8,222 bases of DNA from positions 1-8,222 of the forward strand of contig JACEST010000087.1 in assembly GCA_013911715.1 (NCBI GenBank), in the 5' to 3' direction. Source of the DNA: Sphingopyxis sp. (GTDB lineage Bacteria > Pseudomonadota > Alphaproteobacteria > Sphingomonadales > Sphingomonadaceae). Shown here piece by piece: positions 1 to 6,432 of this stretch. Made by a program: the position numbers and the translations under genes. The first letter of the stretch is position 1. Every line of letters begins with the position of its first letter. Below the pieces are notes generated by a model that saw only the letters and a list, made by a program, of their open reading frames with translations, ran no database searches and was not told the DNA's origin.

Positions 1-11
1 CATTTTCTCCT
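1..11 (-). promoter_or_regulatory. RBS and start codon of a minus-strand gene leaving the window
   Basis: Read on the minus strand, an AGGAG Shine-Dalgarno sequence (plus positions 7-11) is followed three bases later by an ATG (plus positions 1-3). Only the start codon lies inside the window, so the product cannot be identified. The gene would be transcribed in the same direction as the lipoprotein gene ending at 121 and lie 117 bp downstream of it. It could share that transcript or use its own promoter. Confidence 0.5.
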
Positions 12-31
12 GATGCAAAAATTGCGAAGCG

Positions 32-61
32 CTCATATCGTCATTTTCCGGCCAAGGTAAA
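32..61 (-). promoter_or_regulatory. possible sigma-70-like promoter for the left-edge gene
   Basis: On the minus strand TTTACC (plus 56-61) and TATGAG (plus 32-37) are separated by 18 bases. Each matches 4 of 6 positions of the -35 and -10 consensus. It lies a sensible distance upstream of the start codon at position 3. The match is weak and could be chance. The rest of 1-120 holds no gene that I can support. Confidence 0.2.
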
Positions 62-120
62 GGGGTAAGGCCGTCTGCGCCCGCGCTTTTTGGGCCACTG
101 TGACGCCTGCGCCACGCCAG

Positions 121-1275
121 TTACCATTTGGTCGGCGCCGGGGCGATGACACGAAAACCACCCGCGCCAATCTCGGTAACCTCGAGCGCGCGCACCGCCA
201 CGCCGCGCTGGTCGAAACGGAATATCCCGTCGATCCCGCCAAAACCGTCGCCAGCCATCAGCCGTTCGGTCGGGAAATCGGTGCCGGGCTGCCATTCGCG
301 CGACACCCGCACCGTCAGCAGGACCGCGTCATAACCCAGGCTGGCAAGGCGATAGGGCGCTTTGCCAAAACGTGCGCGATATTTGGCCGCAAGCTGGCCA
401 TAGAGACCGTCGGACACACTGGCGAACCACGCCCCGCGCATCACCGGGTTGGACGCGAGCGACGCATCGGTGTTCCACAGCTCGGTCCCGAGCAGCTGGC
501 GCGTTCCATCGGCGTTGATCAGCGGCACTGCGCGCACGGCATTGCCGCCGCTGTCGGCGATGAGCACCGCGTCCATCGCGCCCGCCGAGGTCAGCCGCCG
601 CGCCGCGCCCGTCATGGCCGTCGCGCTGCGATCATAACCCTCCATCGCGACCAACGTGCCGCCGCTGTCGGTTACCGCGTCGCGGAACGCCGCCGCCGCG
701 CGATCACCATAAATATTTTTGGGCACCAACGCGCCAAAACGGCGCATGCCTTTGCTGCGCGCGTACCCCACGACGCGTTCGACCGACTGGCCGGGGACAA
801 AACCCATGATGAAGACACCATTGCCCGCAACGCCGCTGTCGTTCGAAAAGCTGAGCACCGGGACATCGGCGGCGCGCGCCACGGGCGCGACGGCGGCAAC
901 ATCTTCGGACAATAGCGGGCCCAAAATCAGCTTGTTGCCATCGGCCACCGCCTGGCGCGCTGCGGCGGCCGCACCCAGCGCGGTATCATAGGTGGTGATG
1001 CGCACGCGCTCGGCCCTTGTATCGAGCAGCGCGAGCGTGGTGGCATTGGCGATGGCCGTGCCGACATCAGCGTTGGCACCCGTCTGCGGCACCAGCAACG
1101 CAATGCGGTGCCGGTCGGTGTCGATCGGCAGGCCAGTATCGACTACCGTTTCGGGTGGGCGCTCGACCGGGGCGGTGGTGACCGGACCGCTGCTTTTGGG
1201 CACGACCTGGCACGCGGCGAGCAACATGGTTGCACCTGCGATTGCCAGCGTCCGCAGCCAGTGGCGACGCGCCAT
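121..1275 (-). CDS. LpoA/YraM-like penicillin-binding protein activator lipoprotein
   Basis: The protein of 384 residues begins with a lipoprotein signal peptide: basic residues 3-8, a hydrophobic stretch, then lipobox L19-A20-A21-C22. Gln at +2 after the lipidated Cys predicts sorting to the outer membrane. From about residue 48 (RIALLVPQTG) it reads as a periplasmic-binding-protein fold like that of branched-chain amino acid receptors. In enterobacteria LpoA, which has this C-terminal fold, activates the peptidoglycan synthase PBP1A from the outer membrane; a similar role here is inferred. The enterobacterial N-terminal TPR-like half is absent, so the protein is much shorter than E. coli LpoA. 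I chose the ATG at 1275 because it gives a clean signal peptide and has AAGG seven bases upstream. In-frame ATGs at 1311 and 1347 would add 12 or 24 polar residues, and the latter would overlap rsmI. Divergence from rsmI repeats the E. coli arrangement and supports the family call. Confidence 0.85.
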   Translation of the reverse strand: MARRHWLRTLAIAGATMLLAACQVVPKSSGPVTTAPVERPPETVVDTGLPIDTDRHRIALLVPQTGANADVGTAIANATTLALLDTRAERVRITTYDTALGAAAAARQAVADGNKLILGPLLSEDVAAVAPVARAADVPVLSFSNDSGVAGNGVFIMGFVPGQSVERVVGYARSKGMRRFGALVPKNIYGDRAAAAFRDAVTDSGGTLVAMEGYDRSATAMTGAARRLTSAGAMDAVLIADSGGNAVRAVPLINADGTRQLLGTELWNTDASLASNPVMRGAWFASVSDGLYGQLAAKYRARFGKAPYRLASLGYDAVLLTVRVSREWQPGTDFPTERLMAGDGFGGIDGIFRFDQRGVAVRALEVTEIGAGGFRVIAPAPTKW

Positions 1276-1321
1276 CGCTTCGCCTTGGCGCTCGCGCCGC
1301 GTTTCTGCCATCAGTGGTGCC

Positions 1322-2182
1322 ATGCCGGATTCGTCCATCTCCATCACTCCCTCGCCGGGCCTCTACATCGTTGCCACCCCTATCGGCAACCTTGGTGACC
1401 TTACCTTGCGCGCTGCGACGGTGCTGAAAAGCGCCGACGTGATTGCCGCCGAAGACACGCGCGTGACCGCCAAGCTGCTGCGCCACCTGGGCGCCCGCGT
1501 GCCGCTGGTTGCCTATCATGACCATAGCGACGCCGCTGTGCGCGATGCGTTGGTCGCGCGCGCGGCCAGCGAGGTTGTGGCGCTGGTCAGCGATGCAGGG
1601 ACGCCGCTGATTTCCGATCCGGGTTACAAACTGGTGCGCGATGCGCGCGCGGCGGGGCGGCAGATCGTCACCCTGCCCGGCCCCTGCGCCGCGATCGCTG
1701 CGCTGACGCTGGCAGGGCTGCCGACCGACCGCTTTCTGTTTGCCGGGTTCCTGCCGAGCAAGGCCAAGGCGCGCGGCGATGCCATTGCCGAGCTGGCGGG
1801 GGTGCGCGCGACATTGGTCTTTTACGAGAGCGGCCCGCGGCTGGGCGCAGCGCTGGCGGCGCTGGCGGCGGGGCTGGGCAGCCGCGAGGCGGCGGTCGCG
1901 CGCGAGCTGACCAAATTATATGAAGAATGCGTGACTGGAACGCTGGGCGAGCTCGCCGCGCGCTACGCCGATGCGCCGCCCAAGGGCGAGATTGTTGTGG
2001 TGGTCGCACCGCCGCCCAGCGATGCCGCCGAGGATGGCGACGACGAAGCAATCGATGCAGCGCTCGCCAGGGCGCTTGATACGCTGCCGGTGGCCAAGGC
2101 CGCCAAGGCGGTTGCCGCGCGCTTCGGGCGCGACCGCAGCGACATTTATGCCCGCGCACTGGCGCTGAAGGGCGGCGCATGA
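1322..2182 (+). CDS. rsmI: 16S rRNA (cytidine(1402)-2'-O)-methyltransferase RsmI
   Basis: RsmI uses S-adenosylmethionine to methylate the 2'-hydroxyl of C1402 in the 16S rRNA decoding centre. The 286-residue protein is of normal family length and belongs to the tetrapyrrole-methylase fold. Visible motifs are YIVATPIGNLGD (15-26), AAEDTR (42-47), LVSDAGTPLISDPG (88-101) and LPGPCA (118-123), followed by GFLPSKAKAR. The C-terminus FGRDRSDIYARAL matches the usual end of the family. The reading frame stays open far upstream to 992, antisense to the lipoprotein gene. The ATG at 1322 is preferred because the conserved protein starts about 13 residues later. No clear Shine-Dalgarno sequence precedes it. 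Its stop overlaps the yraN start (ATGA), which implies translational coupling. Confidence 0.96.
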   Translation: MPDSSISITPSPGLYIVATPIGNLGDLTLRAATVLKSADVIAAEDTRVTAKLLRHLGARVPLVAYHDHSDAAVRDALVARAASEVVALVSDAGTPLISDPGYKLVRDARAAGRQIVTLPGPCAAIAALTLAGLPTDRFLFAGFLPSKAKARGDAIAELAGVRATLVFYESGPRLGAALAALAAGLGSREAAVARELTKLYEECVTGTLGELAARYADAPPKGEIVVVVAPPPSDAAEDGDDEAIDAALARALDTLPVAKAAKAVAARFGRDRSDIYARALALKGGA

Positions 2183-2529
2183 ACCGGCAGCGCGCCGAGG
2201 CGCGCGGGCGGCGCGGCGAGTTGCTGGCGGCGTGGTGGCTGCGGCTGCACGGCTGGCGCATCGTGGCGCAGCGCCAGCGCATTGCGGTGGGCGAGGTCGA
2301 TTTGATTGCGCGGCGCGGCGGCACTTTGGCCTTTATCGAGGTCAAATGGCGGGCTAGGGTCGCCGACCTCGATACTGCCATCGATGCATGGCGGCTGCGG
2401 CGGGTCGCGGCGGCGGCGGCAATGCTGGCACCACGCCTCGCCCGGCCGGCGGAAAATATTCGCATCGATGTGATGCTGCTTGCGCCGTGGCGGCGTCCAC
2501 GCCATCTGACCAACGTCTGGCAGCCGTGA
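2179..2529 (+). CDS. yraN: UPF0102 family protein YraN (nuclease-like fold)
   Basis: This small protein of 116 residues matches the YraN/UPF0102 family in length and motifs. The core GEVDLIA (38-44) and FIEVKW (52-57) give Asp41, Glu54 and Lys56, the D-ExK pattern of PD-(D/E)XK nuclease folds. Glu14 sits in the N-terminal RRGE motif typical of the family. The biochemical role of YraN is not established; a nuclease activity is inferred only from the fold. The ATG overlaps the rsmI stop by ATGA and has AAGGG six bases upstream (2168-2172). Linkage with rsmI and the lipoprotein gene recalls E. coli, where rsmI is divergent from lpoA-yraN. Here yraN lies on the rsmI side instead. Confidence 0.93.
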   Translation: MNRQRAEARGRRGELLAAWWLRLHGWRIVAQRQRIAVGEVDLIARRGGTLAFIEVKWRARVADLDTAIDAWRLRRVAAAAAMLAPRLARPAENIRIDVMLLAPWRRPRHLTNVWQP

Positions 2530-2545
2530 AGCAAGGAATAAGAGC

Positions 2546-3499
2546 ATGAATTTGCGCGTCGCGGTGCAGATGGACCCGCTGGACGGGATCAACATCAAGG
2601 GTGATTCGAGCTTTGCACTGATGCTGAGCGCGCAGGCGCGCGGGCACAGCCTGTGGCATTATGATGTGCGCAGCCTGAGTTGGGAGGCGGGCAAGCTCAC
2701 CGCGCTGGCGCATCCGGTGCACGATCTGCAGCGCGTCGCGGGCGCGCATTACCGTTTTGGCCAGCCTGCGCGGATCGATCTGGGCGCAGACATTGATGTC
2801 GTGCTGATGCGCCAGGACCCGCCCTTTGATCTGGGTTATCTGACCGGGACCTGGTTGCTGGAACGCATCAAGGACCAGACGCTCGTGGTCAACGATCCCG
2901 TCGCGGTGCGCAACGCACCCGAAAAGGTGTTTGTGCTCGATTTCCCGCAATTTATGCCGCCGACCATGGTCACCCGCGACCTCGCCGAAGTGAAACGCTT
3001 TCAGGCGCAATATGGCGCGGTGGTCATCAAGCCGCTCCACGGCAATGGCGGCAAGGCGGTGTTCAAGATCGATGCCGACGGCAGCAATCTGGGCGCGCTG
3101 GTCGAGATTTTTGCGCAAATCTGGCCCGAACCCTTCATGGTCCAGCAATTCCTGCCGAGCGTGGCCGATGGCGACAAGCGCATCGTGCTGGTCGATGGCG
3201 AGGTCGCGGGGGCAATCAACCGCAAACCCGGCGAGGGCGAATTCCGGTCGAACCTTGCGGTCGGCGGCTTTGCCGAAGCGACCGAGCTGACGGCGCGCGA
3301 GGCCGAAATCTGCGCGGCGCTGGGCCCGCATCTTAAGGAACGCGGACTGATTTTCGTGGGCATCGATGTGATCGGCGGCGAATGGCTGACCGAAATCAAC
3401 GTCACCTCGCCCACCGGCATTGTCGCCATCGACGCGTTCAACGGCAGCGACATTGCGGGCATGATCTGGGACGCGATTGAACGGAGAACCCACGGATGA
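2546..3499 (+). CDS. gshB: glutathione synthetase
   Basis: GshB joins gamma-glutamylcysteine and glycine using ATP, the second and last step of glutathione synthesis in the cytoplasm. At 317 residues it has the normal length of the proteobacterial enzyme. It shows the N-terminal domain with MRQDPPFD (88-95) and NDP (116-118). The ATP-grasp domain then follows with VIKPLHGNGGK (160-170), GDKRIVLVDG (209-218) and LTEINVTSPTG (281-291). The ATG has AAGGA eight bases upstream (2533-2537) and lies 16 bp after the yraN stop, so it probably belongs to the rsmI-yraN transcript. Its TGA overlaps an ATG (ATGA at 3496-3499) that has a good Shine-Dalgarno sequence, GGAGAA at 3483-3488, although no conserved gene begins there now. 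Confidence 0.97.
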   Translation: MNLRVAVQMDPLDGINIKGDSSFALMLSAQARGHSLWHYDVRSLSWEAGKLTALAHPVHDLQRVAGAHYRFGQPARIDLGADIDVVLMRQDPPFDLGYLTGTWLLERIKDQTLVVNDPVAVRNAPEKVFVLDFPQFMPPTMVTRDLAEVKRFQAQYGAVVIKPLHGNGGKAVFKIDADGSNLGALVEIFAQIWPEPFMVQQFLPSVADGDKRIVLVDGEVAGAINRKPGEGEFRSNLAVGGFAEATELTAREAEICAALGPHLKERGLIFVGIDVIGGEWLTEINVTSPTGIVAIDAFNGSDIAGMIWDAIERRTHG

Positions 3500-3624
3500 C
3501 CCGCAAAATAATCGTCATTGCGAGCGAAGCGAAGCAATCCAGGGCGGTGCTGGACCGCCCCTGGATTGCTTCGCCTGCGGCTCGCAATGACGGGCCATCC
3601 TTGCGCGATGCGTGTTCGCGATGA
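3496..3624 (+). other. 42-codon bridging reading frame through a repeat element (probably not a real gene)
   Basis: An open frame of 42 codons starts at the ATGA overlapping the gshB stop and ends at the ATGA overlapping the chosen dedA start. It has a good ribosome binding site (GGAGAA, seven bases before the ATG). Most of it is encoded by the palindromic repeat at 3513-3592, giving residues such as VIASEAKQS that are familiar as spurious translations of this repeat type. The peptide is therefore unlikely to have a function. The frame could still carry ribosomes from gshB to dedA. Confidence 0.3.
3513..3592 (+). repeat. palindromic intergenic repeat, four-way-junction design
   Basis: The left arm 3513-3548 and right arm 3554-3592 are inverted copies with small differences, separated by 5 bases. 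The element can fold as an outer stem CGTC/GACG (3513-3516 with 3589-3592) enclosing three hairpins end to end. Hairpin A is 3517-3538 (ATTGC/GCAAT), the central hairpin is 3539-3564 (CCAGG/CCTGG extended by GCGGT/ACCGC), and hairpin B is 3565-3588 (ATTGC/GCAAT). Repeats of this type are dispersed in many alphaproteobacterial genomes and resemble paired REP/BIME units. It occupies the gshB-dedA gap and could act as a transcript hairpin. Confidence 0.9.
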
Positions 3625-4226
3625 CCGACTTCATCCTCGATCTGATCGAATCTTGGGGCTACGCCGGGATATTCATCCTGATGTTCCTGGAGAATGTCTT
3701 TCCCCCGATTCCATCAGAGGTGATCATGGCGCTCGGCGGCGTCGCGGTCGCGCAGGGGCGGTTCGAATTTTGGCCGCTCATCGCCTTCGCCGTTGCCGGA
3801 ACGACGCTCGGCAATTGGGTGTGGTACGGCGTGGGGCGCTGGGTCGGCTATGAACGGCTCAAACCCCTCATCGACCGCTATGGCCGCTGGCTGACGCTCG
3901 ATTGGGATGAGGTTGAGCGATTACACGCCTTTTTCCTCAAATATGGCTCGGGCATCGTCTTTTTCTGCCGTTTCCTGCCCATCGCGCGGACGATGATTTC
4001 GCTTCCCGCTGGCATGGTGCGAATGAACCAGTTCAAGTTTTTGCTGTGGACGGCGGCAGGATCGACGATCTGGATCATCGCGCTGGCCGGTGCCGGAAGC
4101 TGGTTCGGGCGCCAGTTTGCCGAGGTTGACCGCTTCATCGGACCGTTGGCGGTGGTAGCGATTGGAACGCTGGTGCTGGTCTACATCTACCGCGTGTTGA
4201 CGTGGCAGCCGAAGCCGCGCAGCTAA
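3621..4226 (+). CDS. DedA family membrane protein
   Basis: This 201-residue integral membrane protein shows the DedA signature: ENVFPPIPSE (24-33), a glycine-rich GNWVWYGVGRWVG segment (64-76), and RFLPIARTMISLPAGM (117-132) with the paired arginines R117 and R123. Hydrophobic segments lie near 13-40, 52-72, 111-130, 143-161 and 172-193. DedA proteins act in the inner membrane; several recycle undecaprenyl phosphate or affect envelope homeostasis and membrane potential. Which substrate this one has cannot be told from sequence. I chose the ATG at 3621 because MTDF-I is a typical start of this subfamily. A GTG at 3612 would add three residues. No Shine-Dalgarno sequence lies directly upstream, so translation may depend on coupling to ribosomes arriving from gshB or the small bridging frame. 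The gene converges on xerC with overlapping stop codons. Confidence 0.93.
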   Translation: MTDFILDLIESWGYAGIFILMFLENVFPPIPSEVIMALGGVAVAQGRFEFWPLIAFAVAGTTLGNWVWYGVGRWVGYERLKPLIDRYGRWLTLDWDEVERLHAFFLKYGSGIVFFCRFLPIARTMISLPAGMVRMNQFKFLLWTAAGSTIWIIALAGAGSWFGRQFAEVDRFIGPLAVVAIGTLVLVYIYRVLTWQPKPRS

Positions 4227-5056
4227 CCCGCCCTCGGGTGCGCGGTGCGGTAAATGTCGAGCAATTGCGCGGCATCAACCGCCGTATAAATCTGCGTGGA
4301 TGCCAGGCTGGTGTGGCCTAATAGCTCCTGCAAACTGCGCAAATCGGCCCCGCCCGCGAGCAAATGCGTGGCAAAGCTGTGGCGCAGCGCATGCGGCGTG
4401 GTGCGTTCGGGCAGTCCAAGCGCCCGGCGCGCGCTGCGCACGCTGGCGCGCACCACGCCGGGATCGAGCGCGCCGCCGCGCACGCCCCGGAACAAGGGTC
4501 CGGCGGGGTCGAGATCATAGGGACACAGGCTGACATAGGTGGTCACGGCGTCGCGGATCGCGGGCAGAATCGGCACCACCCGCGTCTTATCGCGTTTGCC
4601 GGTCACGCGCAGCACGCCTTCCAGCGGCAATGCCGCGCCGGTCAGCGCCAGCGCCTCGCCAATGCGCAGGCCCGCGCCATAAAGTAACAAAAGCAGCGCA
4701 AAATCGCGCGCGCCGACCCAGCTGTGGCGCGCGTTCGCAGCGACATCCTGCGCCAGACCAATGGCTTCGGCAGGCGACACGGGGCGCGGCAGGCCTTTCT
4801 TGACGCGCGGGCCCCGTAGTGCTGGCAGCACCGCGTCGGGGCCGCCGACGAAGCGCAGGAAGGCACGGAGCGCCGACAGCTCGCGCGCTGCCGAAGCATT
4901 GGTCAGGCCGTCGCTGCGGCGGTGGGCGAGGAAAGCGCGGATGTCGCTGGCGTCGAGTTTCGCGAGCGCGGCGGGGGTGACGGCGGCACCATTGTGGCTT
5001 TCCAGAAACGCGCAAAACCGCTCCGCCGTCGCCACATAGGCGCGCACGGTGTGCAC
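4223..5056 (-). CDS. xerC: tyrosine recombinase XerC (start uncertain, N-terminus affected by repeat)
   Basis: XerC and XerD resolve chromosome dimers at dif before cell division. Counted from the GTG at 5056, the 277-residue protein has the full catalytic set: R131 in LLYGAGLRIGEAL, K154 in VTGKRDK, H222 and R225 in HALRHSFATHLL, H248 in LLGHTS, and nucleophile Y257. GLRIGEAL favours XerC over XerD. The N-terminal SAM-like core-binding domain starts abruptly at HTVRAY, whereas family members have about 20 residues before this point. The same frame continues upstream without a stop and encodes a plausible first helix (see 5057-5113), but has no ATG, GTG or TTG. No Shine-Dalgarno sequence precedes the GTG. 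The gene is probably functional in the catalytic part; the true start is unresolved. Its TAG overlaps the TAA of dedA, so no terminator separates the two genes. Confidence 0.9.
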   Translation of the reverse strand: MHTVRAYVATAERFCAFLESHNGAAVTPAALAKLDASDIRAFLAHRRSDGLTNASAARELSALRAFLRFVGGPDAVLPALRGPRVKKGLPRPVSPAEAIGLAQDVAANARHSWVGARDFALLLLLYGAGLRIGEALALTGAALPLEGVLRVTGKRDKTRVVPILPAIRDAVTTYVSLCPYDLDPAGPLFRGVRGGALDPGVVRASVRSARRALGLPERTTPHALRHSFATHLLAGGADLRSLQELLGHTSLASTQIYTAVDAAQLLDIYRTAHPRAG

Positions 5057-5113
5057 CGAGCGGCGGCGCTCATGCGTCAGGTGCGATTGCCAGTTGGGGA
5101 GTAACTCTGCCAG
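5057..5113 (-). other. probable N-terminal coding extension of xerC lacking a standard start codon
   Basis: Upstream of the GTG at 5056 the xerC frame encodes 19 codons, LAELLPNWQSHLTHERRRS, which resemble the first helix of XerC proteins (compare YLRYLSVERQLS in E. coli XerC). Starting at the CTG at 5113 would give 296 residues, close to the normal family length. The inverted repeat begins only seven bases further upstream, at 5121. The likely reading is that the original start and ribosome binding site were replaced by the repeat. Use of CTG as a start is speculative. Confidence 0.6.
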
Positions 5114-5120
5114 TTTTCTT

Positions 5121-5252
5121 ACCCCGTCCGTCCTGAGCTTGTCGAAGCCTGTCCTGAGCGCCTGCCTTGCAGGCAGTCGAAGGGGGCCGTTCTTGTCTTT
5201 GACGATGGTAGAAGAAAGGACAGTCCTTCGACAAGCTCAGGACGGACGGGGT
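5121..5252 (+). repeat. inverted repeat element with 27-bp perfect arms and a nested palindrome
   Basis: The arms 5121-5147 and 5226-5252 are perfect 27-base inverted copies containing the widespread bacterial repeat core TCCTGAGCTTGTCGAAG. Between them lies a second, altered copy of the core in the left-arm orientation (5152-5183). Its central TT is replaced by a short palindrome, GCCTGC-CTT-GCAGGC (5160-5174), plus one base. A 13-base palindrome AAGGAC-A-GTCCTT (5216-5228) overlaps the inner edge of the right arm. The element fills the hemW-xerC gap, supplies the last codons and stop of hemW, and abuts the N-terminal coding region of xerC. Confidence 0.92.
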
Positions 5253-6403
5253 GGGGGTGAACCAGTGCACACCACCGCACCCAGCACGCTGTCGAGCAGC
5301 AAAATTCCCGCATCGGTAACCGCAAGCCGGTCACCATCCAGCATCACCAACCCCTGCGCCGCCAGCCGCGCGACCGCGCCTGTATCCAGAAAATCGCCGC
5401 GCGCCAGCCCGCTCTTCGCCTCGACCTGCGCCAGAACAACGCCTTCGGTCAGCCGCAGCCCCATCACCAGCGCCTCGCTCGCGCGCTGCATGGGTACAAG
5501 GTCGGCTTCGACCTTGATCCCATGGCCATTGCGCTCGACCGCGCCGAGAAAATTCTCGGGCTTTTTATGCCGCTCGGTGGCTTGGGCCCTGCGCCGCCCA
5601 TGCGCGCCCGGTCCCACGCCCGCATAGTCGCCATAGCGCCAATAGGTCAGATTATGGCGGCTCTCGCTTCCGATGCGCGCATGGTTCGATACCTCGTAGC
5701 GCGGCAGCCCGGCGGCGCGGGTCATCGCATCGGTCGCCTCGAACAGGTCGGCGGCGGCATCGCCGTCGGGGATGATGAGGTCGCCCTTCGCCGCCAGCGT
5801 GGCGAAACGCGTACCGGGTTCGATGGTGAGCTGATAGAGCGACAAATGGTCGGTCCCGAACGCGAGCGCCTCAGCCAATTCCGCCTCCCAAACACCAAGC
5901 GATTGGCCGGGGCGGGCGTAGATGAGGTCGAAGCTGACGCGCGCGAAATGCGCCTGCGCTGTGGCGATGGCGCGGCGGGCTTCATCGGCATCATGTGCGC
6001 GGCCAAGGAAATCAAGCGCCTGTGCATCGAAGCTCTGAACGCCAATCGATACACGATTCACGCCAGCGGCGGCGAGCGCGGCAAAATTGGCGACTTCGAC
6101 CGAATTGGGGTTGGCCTCCAGCGTGATTTCGCAATCCTCGCTCAGCCCCCACACCCGCTGCGCCTCGCCGATCAGCGCCGCGACGGTCGCGGGCGGCATC
6201 AGGCTGGGCGTGCCGCCCCCGAAGAAGATTGACGAAACGTGGCGGTCCGGCAGCAACGCCGCTTCGTGCCGCAAATCGGCGAGCAACGCGGCCTGCCAAA
6301 TCGACTGATCCACACTCTCGCGCACATGGCTGTTGAAATCGCAATAGGGGCATTTGGCCACGCAGAACGGCCAGTGGATGTAGAGGGCGAGGGGGTCGGA
6401 CAT
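5237..6403 (-). CDS. hemW: heme chaperone HemW (radical SAM family)
   Basis: The 388-residue protein has the radical-SAM cysteine motif C14-x3-C18-x2-C21 within HWPFCVAKCPYCDFNSH. Phe23 occupies the place where coproporphyrinogen oxidase HemN has a fourth Cys, which marks the HemW branch once misnamed HemN-like oxidase. Further motifs are FFGGGTPS (60-67), EANPN (96-100), GVQSF (121-125) and RHNLTYW with a GVGPGAHG segment toward the C-terminal half. HemW binds heme and delivers it to respiratory proteins; it is not a proven oxidase. I place the start at the ATG at 6403 (MSDPLALYIHWPF), normal for the family. The frame continues to 6469, but that extension is translated repeat sequence. No clear Shine-Dalgarno sequence precedes 6403. 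The last five residues and the TGA are encoded by the inverted repeat at 5121-5252, so the tail is not native. It probably shares a transcript with rdgB upstream. Confidence 0.94.
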   Translation of the reverse strand: MSDPLALYIHWPFCVAKCPYCDFNSHVRESVDQSIWQAALLADLRHEAALLPDRHVSSIFFGGGTPSLMPPATVAALIGEAQRVWGLSEDCEITLEANPNSVEVANFAALAAAGVNRVSIGVQSFDAQALDFLGRAHDADEARRAIATAQAHFARVSFDLIYARPGQSLGVWEAELAEALAFGTDHLSLYQLTIEPGTRFATLAAKGDLIIPDGDAAADLFEATDAMTRAAGLPRYEVSNHARIGSESRHNLTYWRYGDYAGVGPGAHGRRRAQATERHKKPENFLGAVERNGHGIKVEADLVPMQRASEALVMGLRLTEGVVLAQVEAKSGLARGDFLDTGAVARLAAQGLVMLDGDRLAVTDAGILLLDSVLGAVVCTGSPPPRPS

Positions 6404-6432
6404 TGGGGCGTGTGTAGTGCTATTTCCGCTGT

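Noticed and set aside
100..915. Plus-strand open frame of 271 codons opposite the lipoprotein gene
   Set aside because: Its composition (many Arg, His, Ala) is typical of antisense frames in high-G+C DNA, and the minus strand encodes a recognisable lipoprotein there.
2354..3493. Minus-strand open frame of 379 codons opposite gshB and yraN
   Set aside because: It is antisense to two well-supported conserved genes and shows no recognisable domain.
5057..5260. Integron-like or dif-like recombination site next to xerC
   Set aside because: I see no attC-type GTTRRRY ends and no AT-rich dif-like core. The inverted repeat has the core of a common dispersed repeat, and the recombinase looks like housekeeping XerC.
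4223..6403. HemW-XerC fusion protein through read-through of the single TGA
   Set aside because: The region between them is plainly repeat-derived, and I see nothing specific there that suggests recoding of the TGA. Both families are normally separate proteins.
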